Assembly (NCBI RefSeq): GCF_021533215.1
Contig: NZ_JAJNKA010000013.1
Location: forward strand, 1 to 64,000
Source of the DNA: Portibacter lacus
GTDB lineage: Bacteria; Bacteroidota; Bacteroidia; Chitinophagales; Saprospiraceae
DNA length: 64,000 bases
Direction of reading: 5' to 3'
Shown in pieces: positions 36,445 to 47,200 of the stretch (position 1 is the first letter of the stretch; each line of letters starts with the position of its first letter). The position numbers and the translations under genes were made by a program. The notes under the pieces were generated by a model. The model ran no database searches. It saw only the letters and a list, made by a program, of their open reading frames with translations, and was not told where the DNA came from.

Positions 36445-37859
36445 GGCTTCCAGCTTTTCTTATGTTGAGTCGATGCAGTAGAGTTAAGTATAGAAAGTAT
36501 GACATTATCTGAACATGTAGGATCAAAATCATATACTTTACCCAAATAGAACTTACCTAGACTGTAAGGATGCACAATAACTTCATGATCTTGATTTTTG
36601 TTAATTCCATATTTTTTGTTGAACCTTTTGATCTGATTAATCAGACTTAAGAAATTTGAATTCAAAAAATCTCTGATGTGTTCTTCTTTCGAATCAGATG
36701 CAATGAGATCAGTTTTAGTAACAATAATGTGTATAGAATCCGTTTTTGCAAGAGTCCCATCTTTGTCTAAAAGATTTAGAACAAAATTCAGCTTGGCTTT
36801 TTGTTGTTCTCTCTTTGAATTAACATACTCATGATAGTCAATAACCAAATAAATTACCTTCCTATTGGAATTCTGCAGGTATGGTATGCCTTCAACATTG
36901 TTTAATGATTCTAAGTGTTTTTCATTATATGCATTTGTAAAAAATTCACCACTCATTTCGATAATTGACAATGGGTGCTCCCTATTATTTTCTAGGTCTA
37001 TCAATGCACATGAAATATAGTTTACAGTATCCACCTGGGTCCGTGGAAAAACATGGCCTTTTTCTACACTTTCAATTAACAAATCTTTATAGTGAGTACC
37101 TCTATCGTTAGCTATATCGTCTGATAATATTCCTAATTCATCAGCTCTGTAAAAAAGTCCTGCAAGCATACTGGATTTCCCTGAAGTTGCAACACCAAAT
37201 AAATAGACATCCGTCTTACCCTTGGGAAGCGGAGCCAAATCACTCCAATCATAACTGTCAGGCATTGGCGGGGGATTAAAGAATAAATCAAGTTTTGCAG
37301 CTGGCAGCAAGCCGTAATCTACTAAGTCTTGTTTTGAAAAATGGTCTTGGTCAATAAGATCCTTGATGTATTTTTCTGTAAAATCTTCAGGATTTTCTTT
37401 TAGTTTTCTCATCCATTCCTCACGCTCTTGTTTTCCTGCATTTTTGAGTGCTTCAATTTTTTCCTTCGCCTCAGGAATATGCAAACTATGTGGGAAGTGA
37501 ATAATAAAAACTTCATAGGCACCTCGAGTATTCTTCGCTTTTGATTCAGCCCACGCTTGATTTTCTGCTGCATTTTTGATTCTACTCCTAGCTTCTTCTG
37601 AATATTTGCCTTCAGGGTATTTATCCAAATAATTCCTAAATGCTGATTCAGTAGCAATTGATTTTGCTTCATTCCACAGATGTTGTTCTGCTATTGTTTT
37701 GTGAAGGTAGGCTTTAATTTCTTTTTGCTTTCCAGATTGTAGGTTACCTGTCTTTTGCATTTCTTCAAAGCTGACTGTCCCTTCCTCGATGTATTTGATA
37801 CATTGTTCAGCAGATAATCTACTTATATTTTTCAGTATTTTTTCTTTATCAGTTGGCAT
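36438..37859 (-). CDS. TPR-like repeat GTPase/P-loop protein
   Basis: The 473-residue product has two N-terminal copies of a short helical motif, LSAEQCIKYIEEGTVSFEEM (about 15-34) and YIKDLIDQDHFSKQDLVDYG (about 164-183), separated by TPR-like helical hairpins (LDKYPEGKYSEEARSRI, AYEVFIIHFPHSLHIPEAKE). From 215 comes a P-loop domain with Walker A GVATSGKS (222-229), an EMSGEFF segment at about 301-307 in place of the usual DxxG, and TKTD (381-384), the guanine-specificity motif, so GTP is the likely nucleotide. No membrane segment is present, hence a cytosolic switch. It overlaps the downstream 600-residue gene by seven bases and follows the multi-pass protein after 30 bases. Confidence 0.75.
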   Translation of the reverse strand: MPTDKEKILKNISRLSAEQCIKYIEEGTVSFEEMQKTGNLQSGKQKEIKAYLHKTIAEQHLWNEAKSIATESAFRNYLDKYPEGKYSEEARSRIKNAAENQAWAESKAKNTRGAYEVFIIHFPHSLHIPEAKEKIEALKNAGKQEREEWMRKLKENPEDFTEKYIKDLIDQDHFSKQDLVDYGLLPAAKLDLFFNPPPMPDSYDWSDLAPLPKGKTDVYLFGVATSGKSSMLAGLFYRADELGILSDDIANDRGTHYKDLLIESVEKGHVFPRTQVDTVNYISCALIDLENNREHPLSIIEMSGEFFTNAYNEKHLESLNNVEGIPYLQNSNRKVIYLVIDYHEYVNSKREQQKAKLNFVLNLLDKDGTLAKTDSIHIIVTKTDLIASDSKEEHIRDFLNSNFLSLINQIKRFNKKYGINKNQDHEVIVHPYSLGKFYLGKVYDFDPTCSDNVILSILNSTASTQHKKSWKPW

Positions 37860-37889
37860 AGCTATTCTTTTATCATTAAATGTTGGTGT

Positions 37890-38810
37890 TTACATTCGAA
37901 AACCAGTTTCTCTACCTCCTTGACTATCGACTAAGGTATTTGCTGCTCTATTTTCAAATATATAAGACGAAAGCAACATGAAGTGCAAAAGTCCTATAGC
38001 AAGAATTGTATAAAGCCAATCGGTTAAAGGGAAAAGCGCCCTCGGATCTGAAATATCTCCTAAGTTATTGTCTTTCTCCATGTAAACGAACGGACTTTCA
38101 TTGCCTCTGATGGTGGACTTTGAAAGTCGTGTCAATTCATCTCGTAGTTGAGCACTTTTAATCTGCATATCGTGATAAAGAGATGGGACAGCAAGTGGAT
38201 TGAAAGAATCTGCAGCTTTCTTTAGAGCTAAGGTTTGATCATCGTATACTGATCTTACAGAAGCTAATTCAGATAACAATTTTGTTTTCATGCTATTCAC
38301 AAATACGTCGATAGAACTTTCTTTGATTCCATTTAGTTTGTATTTTTTAATAAATGCCTTTTTATCAGATGGACTCCTCTGTAATGCTACTTTGATTTCG
38401 GTGTCAAATTGCTCGCCAAGATCTTCAACATGTACTTCATAAGCGGAGACCATATTTTTTAAGTACGTGCCCCCATCAATAAGTGCATTCTTGATTTCAT
38501 TTCTTGCACCGATATTCACATTTAGGAAATGAAGTACAATAGGAAATGTCAATAAAAAGGCAACTCCATAAGCACCTAGAAGCACAATGTACTCTTTCAA
38601 TCGCTTTTTATCTTGAAATTCATTGGCTGTCTTGAGACTTTTGAGCCATTCGACTAATCCTACGAAGACAGCAGAAATTAATACTCCTCCACCAATGCTC
38701 ATGGCCAAATTACCTTTGGTTATAAATAAAAGGCCAATCGTGATGGCAATAAAGAGAAGAATTACTCCTAGATAATGGACTATGTCCCATAATTTTATTC
38801 CATTGTTCAT
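37890..38810 (-). CDS. Four-helix inner-membrane protein with large periplasmic loop
   Basis: The 306-residue product has hydrophobic helices at about 9-29, 33-50 and 69-90, an extracytoplasmic helical region of about 170 residues (no signal motif), and a last helix near 268-288 (WLYTILAIGLLHFMLLSSYI). The layout resembles sensor or stator-type membrane proteins, but I recognise no family. Its start codon overlaps the stop of the subtilase gene by one base (TAATG), so the protease and this protein are coupled. Confidence 0.65.
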   Translation of the reverse strand: MNNGIKLWDIVHYLGVILLFIAITIGLLFITKGNLAMSIGGGVLISAVFVGLVEWLKSLKTANEFQDKKRLKEYIVLLGAYGVAFLLTFPIVLHFLNVNIGARNEIKNALIDGGTYLKNMVSAYEVHVEDLGEQFDTEIKVALQRSPSDKKAFIKKYKLNGIKESSIDVFVNSMKTKLLSELASVRSVYDDQTLALKKAADSFNPLAVPSLYHDMQIKSAQLRDELTRLSKSTIRGNESPFVYMEKDNNLGDISDPRALFPLTDWLYTILAIGLLHFMLLSSYIFENRAANTLVDSQGGRETGFRM

Positions 38811-41305
38811 TATTGGTTTTTTACTTTAATTAATGTGAATTCAAATTTATTTACACTGTGAATTTTATTTTGTGCAAAACAAATTGCATATCCTTTTGCA
38901 CCCTGCTTACACGAGAATTTGTATGGATTATAAGAGACACCATTTGTGCATATAGCAGGACCTAGTTGGTCAATATCAATCGTATTGTTCAATGGGCCGA
39001 TGCTTAAGCTCGCGCTACAAGTCGTACCATCAGGTTCGACTGGTGTAATTGTACCTGTACCATCTGAATAAAAGTCAAAGTATAGGGTTACATTTTTATC
39101 TTCATAATTTACAAGTGGGCTAGTGCTTTTCCACCTTCCTTCCGTAAAGTCAAGATCATCGAATGTATCTGGAATCACCATGGTATCTTGATCCATGGAG
39201 AAATCAGGACATTGCCGTTTTAGTTCTTCAATCTGATCAAGTAGATTTTGTATTTCTTCAGTTACAGCAGTGCACTCATCTTCTGGAGAAGCCGGAATAA
39301 TTCCTGTTTTGGCTGCTTTTAAAGCTAAATCTAGCTGAATAAGGTTCCCAATTTCTGATGGTCCAGGAATTGGCTTACCTGTGTTTTGTAAAATTTTAAT
39401 AATCTCCTCTGTTGAAAGAGACTTATTAATACTTTTTATTAATCCTACAGCACCGGCCACAATAGGTGATGCCATACTAGTTCCTTGCATGTATTCAAAC
39501 TGACCATTAGGCGTGGAAGAATACACATCCACACCTGGAGCAGATACGGTTGAGTAGCTTCCAAAGTTGCTAAAATTAGCCTTCTGTATATTTTTATCTA
39601 TTGCATTTACTTTTATTCCTCTTGGGTCTCTTAATAATGGATCTAGTCCTACCAGGACGTTAGAATTACCAGCGGCCAAGACTATCTGAACATTTGCTTC
39701 TTCAGCTATAGAAAAGATCTCGTTCCAGAATGCCTCCTGTTCCTTATAATGATTTCGAATGATGTCCTTTTGAATGAATAGTGGAAGTTCCTCAGCAGTT
39801 GGATGAATAAATAAACCAAGTGACATATTAATGACATCAGCACCTTCATTAATTGCATATAATATTGCGTCTATAATGGCAGTGTTGGTCATAACATCAT
39901 TCCTATCAGACACCTGAATCGGCATTAGTTTGCTGCTGGGAGCAATCCCGCAAATTCCTGAACCATTATCTTTTTCACCCAATGCTGTACCAGCAACATG
40001 AGTACCGTGAGTTGATGTTCTGTTAGTAAAGACGTTTGTAGATCTTTCACAAACGTTATATGGTTTAACAATCCTTGATTTAAGTTCTGGATGAGTGATA
40101 TCAAACCCATCATCTATAATAGCAATTACAATATCCTCACTTCCATAAGTATAATCCCATGCAGCTTGAGCCTTGATTACTTTAAAATACCATGATTTTG
40201 CATTAACCATAAAATCTGGATCTGATGGCTGTTTGTTTTTCTTAAAAACCTGTTCAGTCCAGATTAACATATCAAAGGTAGGCATCTTAGTTGGTAGATC
40301 CTTTTTGATTTGATCTCTTTCGGCAGTTGGGATTTTGAGTTGAATCCTGGCCGTTTTGTCGTCATAATAGATAATGGAATACAAATCATCTGGGTACAAA
40401 GCTTTGAAACTCTGTGCCCATTTTTTGATATGCTTATTTTCACCTTTCAAAACTACATTTAGTCTATCTCCTACAATGAAGACGGTACTATCCTTATCTG
40501 GAACAACATCAACTGGGTCTACTGGCTGAATAACTGCTGGGTCAGCGGGAAGATAAGATGGTCCATCACATTGATTGAATAACCAGGATAAAAGTAGAAT
40601 CAATAATATAAGTAGCAATAGAGTGCCTAAGCAAGACTTCCAGTTTCCAAACCATATTTGAAGTCTTTTCCACCAAGGAGGAGGTGGTGGATCGGATAGT
40701 GGTGGATCAGTCTCTTCGGGATTCTCATTTTCATCAGGAGTCGTTTCAGTTCCCGTAACTGATAAAATAGGAGTTTCCTCAACATTTTTCTCTTCATTTC
40801 TAGGAGGTTCTTCTGGAGTAACATCTATGTCCGGAGGAGTGTCGACTTGAGGCTTTCTTATCATCGAGAATCCTCCAAAAGTGAATCCTTCTTTTGACTC
40901 AAAGCCCCACGCGGTAACGGCAACATTGTCATTGCCGCAATAAATATGGTCTTCACTGGGAAAAACAATTGATTTGCTAAGTAATTCTTTCCATTCTGCA
41001 TCTTTGGTTTGGAGATCATCGATGTATGATAAAAGTTCAGCTTGTTTCTTTTTGAATATATCTTGGTATTTGACTCTATCTTCCTTAGACAATTCAGTGA
41101 TAGGAGTTGGATCCAGACCTAAGTTATTTGCAGAATATTTTATTGACTTCCCTAGATCATTAGGTTGTGCTAAGAATGAAGCAGCGTCTGGGCCGAATTT
41201 CTTTGAAAGATAAGTTAGTACTTTTGCTTGCTCTATGTAGAGCTGTTTCTTTCCCCAAAGTAGAGGGTTGTATTCTTTTATTTTTATTTTCCTTAAGTCT
41301 GCCAT
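38810..41305 (-). CDS. Membrane-tethered subtilisin-like serine protease (S8)
   Basis: The 831-residue product has no N-terminal signal. Residues 1-210 are cytosolic by prediction and end in a proline/acidic-rich linker. A transmembrane helix lies at about 224-243 (SCLGTLLLLILLILLLSWLF), a spacer of about 100 residues follows (a propeptide-like inhibitor fold at about 272-350), and the S8 domain runs from about 375 to 660. The triad is complete: D398 (AIIDDGFD), H433 (STHGTHVAG) and S610 (GTSMASP), with the oxyanion N547 (AAGNS). The C-terminal 150 residues begin with a coiled-coil stretch and then form a lipocalin-like beta domain. The active site should face the periplasm. It starts 97 bases after the SrfC-like gene, in the widest gap of the operon. 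Confidence 0.9.
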   Translation of the reverse strand: MADLRKIKIKEYNPLLWGKKQLYIEQAKVLTYLSKKFGPDAASFLAQPNDLGKSIKYSANNLGLDPTPITELSKEDRVKYQDIFKKKQAELLSYIDDLQTKDAEWKELLSKSIVFPSEDHIYCGNDNVAVTAWGFESKEGFTFGGFSMIRKPQVDTPPDIDVTPEEPPRNEEKNVEETPILSVTGTETTPDENENPEETDPPLSDPPPPPWWKRLQIWFGNWKSCLGTLLLLILLILLLSWLFNQCDGPSYLPADPAVIQPVDPVDVVPDKDSTVFIVGDRLNVVLKGENKHIKKWAQSFKALYPDDLYSIIYYDDKTARIQLKIPTAERDQIKKDLPTKMPTFDMLIWTEQVFKKNKQPSDPDFMVNAKSWYFKVIKAQAAWDYTYGSEDIVIAIIDDGFDITHPELKSRIVKPYNVCERSTNVFTNRTSTHGTHVAGTALGEKDNGSGICGIAPSSKLMPIQVSDRNDVMTNTAIIDAILYAINEGADVINMSLGLFIHPTAEELPLFIQKDIIRNHYKEQEAFWNEIFSIAEEANVQIVLAAGNSNVLVGLDPLLRDPRGIKVNAIDKNIQKANFSNFGSYSTVSAPGVDVYSSTPNGQFEYMQGTSMASPIVAGAVGLIKSINKSLSTEEIIKILQNTGKPIPGPSEIGNLIQLDLALKAAKTGIIPASPEDECTAVTEEIQNLLDQIEELKRQCPDFSMDQDTMVIPDTFDDLDFTEGRWKSTSPLVNYEDKNVTLYFDFYSDGTGTITPVEPDGTTCSASLSIGPLNNTIDIDQLGPAICTNGVSYNPYKFSCKQGAKGYAICFAQNKIHSVNKFEFTLIKVKNQ

Positions 41306-41336
41306 TCAAGAAGTGAATTGTTTAAAAAACGTATTT

Positions 41337-41344
41337 CAAATTTA
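41337..41344 (-). promoter_or_regulatory. Possible internal -7 box ahead of the subtilase gene
   Basis: On the minus strand the sequence reads TAAATTTG, an exact match to the Bacteroidota -7 element TAnnTTTG, 32 bases upstream of the subtilase start codon and within the widest gap of the operon. No TTG lies 19 bases upstream (the nearest is about 26 away), so this is weak evidence for a secondary promoter. Confidence 0.25.
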
Positions 41345-41402
41345 TATGAGTTTTTATCTGAAGCTATATTCAATCTATTACTGATGTAAGTTTCAATGTT
41401 AG

Positions 41403-44240
41403 TTATGCCTCATCCGTTAAATTTTCTATTAATTGACCTATTTCATTATTAGCCAAAATATCATATTGTGGTATGTCACAATTAGCGACAAAGGCTGTTT
41501 TCATTTTTGATTTCCACTTGCTATATTGACTAAATCCAGGCAAATTTTGAAGAGCATCTTTGTTTATCGGATGACTATTAAGTATTTTAGGTAAATCGTC
41601 CATTGTCTCAAATAGGGAAACTAGATATTCAGGACTCACATTAAGTGACTGGGGTTCGTTGTGATCAAAGTTTAATCCCAATTGATTGTCTTCGTTGGTT
41701 TGCTTGATATTGTCCATTTCACTATCAGGTAAGAAGTCTACTCCCATACTATTTATAAAATTATTAAGAGTAGCTGCACTTATATCTGCAAGCATATTCT
41801 CAGCCGCATCAATTTTATCAATCCGATCTACATATGCTCTCATTTCGCTTGCCATCTTATCAGCCACATCATGCTTGTCCATTATTAGCTTCATATTGGA
41901 TAGGAGATCGTCTAATGAAGTAGGAGAAAGACCATTACTGGCAAACCATTCAAATTTCTCAGGATTGAGAAATAATTTCTTCCAATAATCGATTAAACTA
42001 GTTGCTAGGAACTGGGAATTGGATTTTAGTTGGTTGATACCTCCATTAAATAGCTCGTGTAAGTTGATATTTTTTTCTTTAAAGTATAGCAATACTTCTT
42101 CCCTTGTCATGTTGTAGTTATTAACTAAAATTTCTACGTTTTCATCAAAAGTGTTCTTGGGTGAGAGAGTAGGATTAGACAGTCTTATTGCTGCGTGTTC
42201 TGATATGTCTGTTTTGTTTTCCTCTTGTATATTAGCAAGTAATCTCTTGTAATAATTGAAAACTTCTCCTTCATTTATGAGGAATTTTTTCATCAACTTC
42301 CCAAAGAAATAGGGGTCACGTCCAAAGGTGGTATCCAAGTCTAATTGAATTTTGGAAGCGCTAGTCACTGCCATTATAATGTGCTTATCACCTTCATCAC
42401 TGTGATGGTGTTTTTCCAATTCAAGAATTGCGTCCTTATGCAGTTTGTCAAGAATTTTTTGAAATCTTACTATACGCGCATTGCCTTCAGTCGAGATGGT
42501 TAGATTTTTGATAATGGGTTCACTACCGTCATTATTCTTTGTGGCAGATTCATCCCATACCTTCTGTGGATGATCAAAGTGATTTCTCACGAAAGGGTAA
42601 TTTACAAAAGTATTTTCAAGATCATTCCAATAATTTGGATACTTAGTGGGATTCTGTCTTTCTACCTCCTCACCATATTTTTCATAACCAGAATAAATGT
42701 TGCTCAATTCTTCGGATTTGTGAAAGTCTCTAAGCATATACATATTTTTAAAGAACGGTTGAGATGAACTCCAGTTCTTATGCCAATCGTACTTTTCAGA
42801 TACTATATCCTCTACAAATATTCGATCAAATCTCTTGGTCCATTTCATCGAAAGGCTATTCTTATCTCGATCTACAAATGAACTATAAGCCAGATCAGAA
42901 TTAAACCACGTGTATACTATGAAAAGCGGTGGAACAGTAGAAGATTTCATGAAGTCTTCTCTAGCTTCAGGATTTTCACCTATGTATTTGGAAATCCAAT
43001 TATTCAGAAGCCTCGGAATAAAAGTGACATCACTTTGCTGACTACTGTTACAAAAAATTAAATTACTGATTAAGTACTCTGACGAGTATTTGTTAAACAT
43101 ATATGCTACTTTTCCTCTTAATAGCACACTACCCATATCATTCCTAATAGTATCTTCATTTAACTCTACTCGGCCTCTTGCACCTGGAAAATCCAGTAAA
43201 TCAAGTTTTTTTAAAAATGGCTTATGATCTTCAAGGTCTGGATTTACTTTAAATACTACTTCTGAGGCTAGGGCGCAGAGGTAGGACTTTTCAATACTTA
43301 ATTTTCGATGGCCGTCAGCTACTTCTACAAACAAATCTACAGAGGGCTTGAAACCATCTGTAGCGTCAGGAGCGGAAGAATTACCTGTAAGCTGTTTTAA
43401 CCTATTGACATCTAGAATTGTTCCGTATTTTCTCAAAACAGCTTCGAAGTTGCAATAAACTTTTGATGAAAATCGAAGATTTGACAGCTCCTTTATCAGG
43501 GTATTGAAAATGTTGTTAAAGCTTTCATTGTTGGACCAGACGATCGAAAATACCTTATACCAATTGCTTTCATCAAGTTGCGCTATAAGTTTAGGAACCT
43601 TTCTCCAATAGTGAGAATCTTTTAGGTTATTCACTGCAATATGGCTAGACATAAACTCATTGAGGTAGTCTCTCATATCATAAATATCATCCTCTGTTAA
43701 TACGGATTGAGATGACGTACAAAATCTTTCCAAGTCAATAAGTTGCTGATTGATTTCTTCAACACTTAGAGGGACTATACTATCTTTTAATTCGTTAAAG
43801 CAGCTATCAATTAAAAACAATCCGATGTCCTTTACACTTAGAAGTTTTACTAAAATCGGAAAAGCAGAATTTGGAATATTGACCTTTGTTGAAAACCTTG
43901 TTACTACACTTGTGGCTTCTACTCCACCACCTTTAGGATTTATGTCTGCTAAAAAATCGTATTCTTGCGAACTTGAATTGTCCAAAATTGTAAACGTCCC
44001 GCCTTTGGTACTTAGTAGGTTCTTGATAAGATAGGACTTTCCTACTTGACTTTCTCCATATACCGCTGATGCTGGATTTTCCGAAAGGGCTATTTTTATT
44101 TTGTTGATTTGCCTTCTTATGCCCACCAGACGATCGTAGCTTTTCTCTTTTTTCCCATTAGACAACCAAGTATTTACCCAATCAGTGGATTTAGTAACAA
44201 TTGGTTGGAGTTTTTCAGCCTTAATTATCAATTTTTCCAT
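41403..44240 (-). CDS. SrfC-like (Virul_Fac family) P-loop protein
   Basis: The 945-residue product has a Walker A motif at 62-69 (YGESQVGKSYL), a conserved segment INPKGGGVEATSVVTRFS that is characteristic of SrfC/PF10139 'putative virulence factor' proteins, and an LDLLDFPGARGR segment (G3-like, DFPGA). The remainder is long and helical, as in dynamin-like or Virul_Fac proteins. Members pair with SrfB in gamma-proteobacteria, where the operon is called srfABC and is associated with virulence or toxin activity; mechanism is not settled. It lies five bases after the SrfB-like gene. No membrane segment or signal peptide is seen, so it is cytosolic. It is longer than the roughly 700-residue enterobacterial homologues. 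Confidence 0.8.
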   Translation of the reverse strand: MEKLIIKAEKLQPIVTKSTDWVNTWLSNGKKEKSYDRLVGIRRQINKIKIALSENPASAVYGESQVGKSYLIKNLLSTKGGTFTILDNSSSQEYDFLADINPKGGGVEATSVVTRFSTKVNIPNSAFPILVKLLSVKDIGLFLIDSCFNELKDSIVPLSVEEINQQLIDLERFCTSSQSVLTEDDIYDMRDYLNEFMSSHIAVNNLKDSHYWRKVPKLIAQLDESNWYKVFSIVWSNNESFNNIFNTLIKELSNLRFSSKVYCNFEAVLRKYGTILDVNRLKQLTGNSSAPDATDGFKPSVDLFVEVADGHRKLSIEKSYLCALASEVVFKVNPDLEDHKPFLKKLDLLDFPGARGRVELNEDTIRNDMGSVLLRGKVAYMFNKYSSEYLISNLIFCNSSQQSDVTFIPRLLNNWISKYIGENPEAREDFMKSSTVPPLFIVYTWFNSDLAYSSFVDRDKNSLSMKWTKRFDRIFVEDIVSEKYDWHKNWSSSQPFFKNMYMLRDFHKSEELSNIYSGYEKYGEEVERQNPTKYPNYWNDLENTFVNYPFVRNHFDHPQKVWDESATKNNDGSEPIIKNLTISTEGNARIVRFQKILDKLHKDAILELEKHHHSDEGDKHIIMAVTSASKIQLDLDTTFGRDPYFFGKLMKKFLINEGEVFNYYKRLLANIQEENKTDISEHAAIRLSNPTLSPKNTFDENVEILVNNYNMTREEVLLYFKEKNINLHELFNGGINQLKSNSQFLATSLIDYWKKLFLNPEKFEWFASNGLSPTSLDDLLSNMKLIMDKHDVADKMASEMRAYVDRIDKIDAAENMLADISAATLNNFINSMGVDFLPDSEMDNIKQTNEDNQLGLNFDHNEPQSLNVSPEYLVSLFETMDDLPKILNSHPINKDALQNLPGFSQYSKWKSKMKTAFVANCDIPQYDILANNEIGQLIENLTDEA

Positions 44241-44245
44241 CTTAA

Positions 44246-47200
44246 TTATCTTGGATTAATACTTAATACAAATGCACCATTATCTAACCAATAGCCATTA
44301 TTAGCAGCTATTGTTTTTAACTTTAATGTGATTAGTTTGGCAGGCAGCTCGTCACCGTTTGCATTAGTAATTGATTCGATTTTTATGTTTTCTTTATTCA
44401 GTCTATAGTCCCTAGTAATAGAGAGTTTCAATGGCATACCACTTTTAATTCTCGATTTATATAACTCGACTTCAGAGCTACTGGCATCACCAGTCCCGTT
44501 GCGACGTTCGATAAGTTCTCGTATTGCTTTGTCATCGAAGTCAATTTCGAAGATCACTCTAGACGGATAGGAAATAGTGTCTAATTGCTTGGCTCCAATA
44601 AATGCAGGAACGCCAGCAATATTCAAATTACTTTTATGTTGTATAGGTGTAAGACTTGATTTAGGCACATTCTTCATTCTAAGATCGTATGCACCGATAT
44701 AATTTGCAGTGGAAACTAATTTGTCTTTCAGTATGGATAGATCAAATCCAAAGCCGATGAATTTATCTAATCTATCTCCTAATAGCGCTACCATCGCACC
44801 TACTGCAACTAATGATTTTTGATCTTGAAAGTAGCCATTTCCATCAGCAAAAGGATACCAAGTTCCTACTCTATATTTATTCAGTGATATGATTCGATCA
44901 GGGGAAACAGGGAAAAATTTCAAGAATAAATCTTCTATTTTATGCAGTGATGTTGGCTTTCCAGCTAGTAGTACAAAATCGCAATCATGAGCGAAAAATA
45001 GAGTAGCTATCTTTTTTAACATGGGTTCAAATACCTTTTCGATGATACTATCTATTCTAGTTCTGCTAAATTTCCATCTTATATCTTTAAATGATGTGCC
45101 AAAGTGCTGTTCAAATGCCTCAAGAATGCGTTCATTTGGTTGAAGCTTCGGATTGTCAAATATGTCTTCAAATCTCATTACAAAATCCCTAGACTTTTGC
45201 TGAGTAAGCTCGATATATTTGAGTGCTATAGGAATTGAAATTTGTACATTGAAGTCTCTTCGTATGCTTTTAGCTTCATCATTAATCAGATTACTATCTG
45301 GGCCGAAGAAGGTATTAAGACGCTCTTGTACGTTAGAAATTCCTTTTTCTAGTAGATGGTTTTGAATGACACCAATACTACCCCTTAGTTCTTCATCAAA
45401 TATGTGCCCTTCTAATATGACATCCTTAACGATGGTTTTAAGTAGTTCATCACCCGCTAGATTGAAACTTTCCCAATAGATTGGTTTTGGCTTCAAGATC
45501 GTTTTGCCTTCAGATTCATAGGTATAATTACAAATCATAAGATCGGTTGTTCCACCTCCAATATCAAGAGAGGCTATTGTAATACTCTTCTTATTTGATT
45601 CTTCATCTGCATATCTTTTTTTGCCATACAAATTGAAAAATTTATCTGCATCATTTAGATATCTGTTTGAAACTTCACCATACATAAATACCATTTGATT
45701 GCAAGTCGCTTCATCGTATGGCCAATCTACTTTTATAGGAACATCACCACCTCGAGTGGGCATGAAATCTCTCAGGGAAGGTACGATTTGAACATTATGT
45801 GTAAAGGTATCTTCATCAAAAGAACTCTTGTAGCTATCATCGATGTACCTCTGCAAAACAATACTTGCTTCTTTTGCGGCTGTCCTCAATATTCTTTGTT
45901 CCTCTCGGACCATTGCCGTGGGGCAGGTAACTACTATCCGATGTAATTTTCTAGGTATGGCTATACTTCCGTGATCTTTCCTAAATTGATAACTGTTGAT
46001 TTGAACGGTGGCATGTGCTAAAATCTCTAAGAAGACAAAAGTCATCAATGATCGTTTACTGTAACTTGTCCGTAATCCGAAATCAGAATCCTTGCTGAAA
46101 GTGCCATCGCTATTGAATTGATCGGAAACCCCCTCAATGAATATAGATCTGTTGTCAGCATCTGGATCTGTCAAACAATACTCCCATTCTACATCTGACA
46201 TTTTATCGTCCCACAAGTACCTTTTTGGGCTTGAGTGATTTGTAATAGTATTCTTTCCAATATCAATCCCAGTTGTGGAATTATATATAAGGGATTGTGC
46301 CTCAGAACCGACGCGTAATATACTAGGCCATGTAAATTGCCCTGTACTCGGGCCAAAGCCACCGAAATCGGCTTTGCTGAAAGCTAACCTCATAGAAAAA
46401 GGATCGTCAGACTTTTTGATGGGATTGGTGAGATTTTGTATCTCTAGTTTTTTGACTTTGCTAAAAGGTTTTTCAGCCGTCTCGTTATCATATAGTAGTC
46501 CACATGTTCTAGAATTTCCTATATCCAAGACTAAATCAATATTAATCGATTCACCCCTGTTTGGATATAAAATGACTTCAGGGAAATTACCAAGTTTTTG
46601 CAAATAATGCAATAGATAAATGTACTCTCCCAGATACTTCATGGCAGGGAAATCCTGCGGAATATTGTCTTCACTTCCAAGAGTTTCTCTCAAAATGTAG
46701 TCATGTACCCATTCACAGTCTTTTTGTTCACTGCAAAAATCCAAGAGCATTTCTTGTCGTCCACAAAGTTCAAACTTCTTGAATTGATCTTCTACCTCAA
46801 AGTATGGCTTGAAATGGTCTTTGGTGGTTGGGGCATGAATTGATGTAGTATCTATTGCCAATGTTACAGAGTATCTTTTATCAACTGCATTTTGTGACTT
46901 CTTAGATAAAAGTATTCTTGCCCAATTTGAAGGTCCGAATATTGATATGCCACTATTATCCTTTTCGAACAAAGGTACTGGTATCCATTTGTCGACCAAA
47001 GATGAAATTGTATTCTCAATGTCTACAATGGAAAAAACTTCTGTCTCAGGATTAATCTCTTTAAGATCATTGATGTCAGGTTCCTTATCTACGTTGCCTT
47101 CTGTATCAATGTAGCCATTTATGAAAAGACTTTGTCGGCTGACGTATTTGTCTAATTCTGGGAAATAATGTGCAAATTCTAAGTTTACTTTTAATTCATC

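Noticed and set aside
45695-45946. Plus-strand ORF inside the SrfB-like gene
   Set aside because: Antisense shadow; the SrfB frame carries the conserved motifs.
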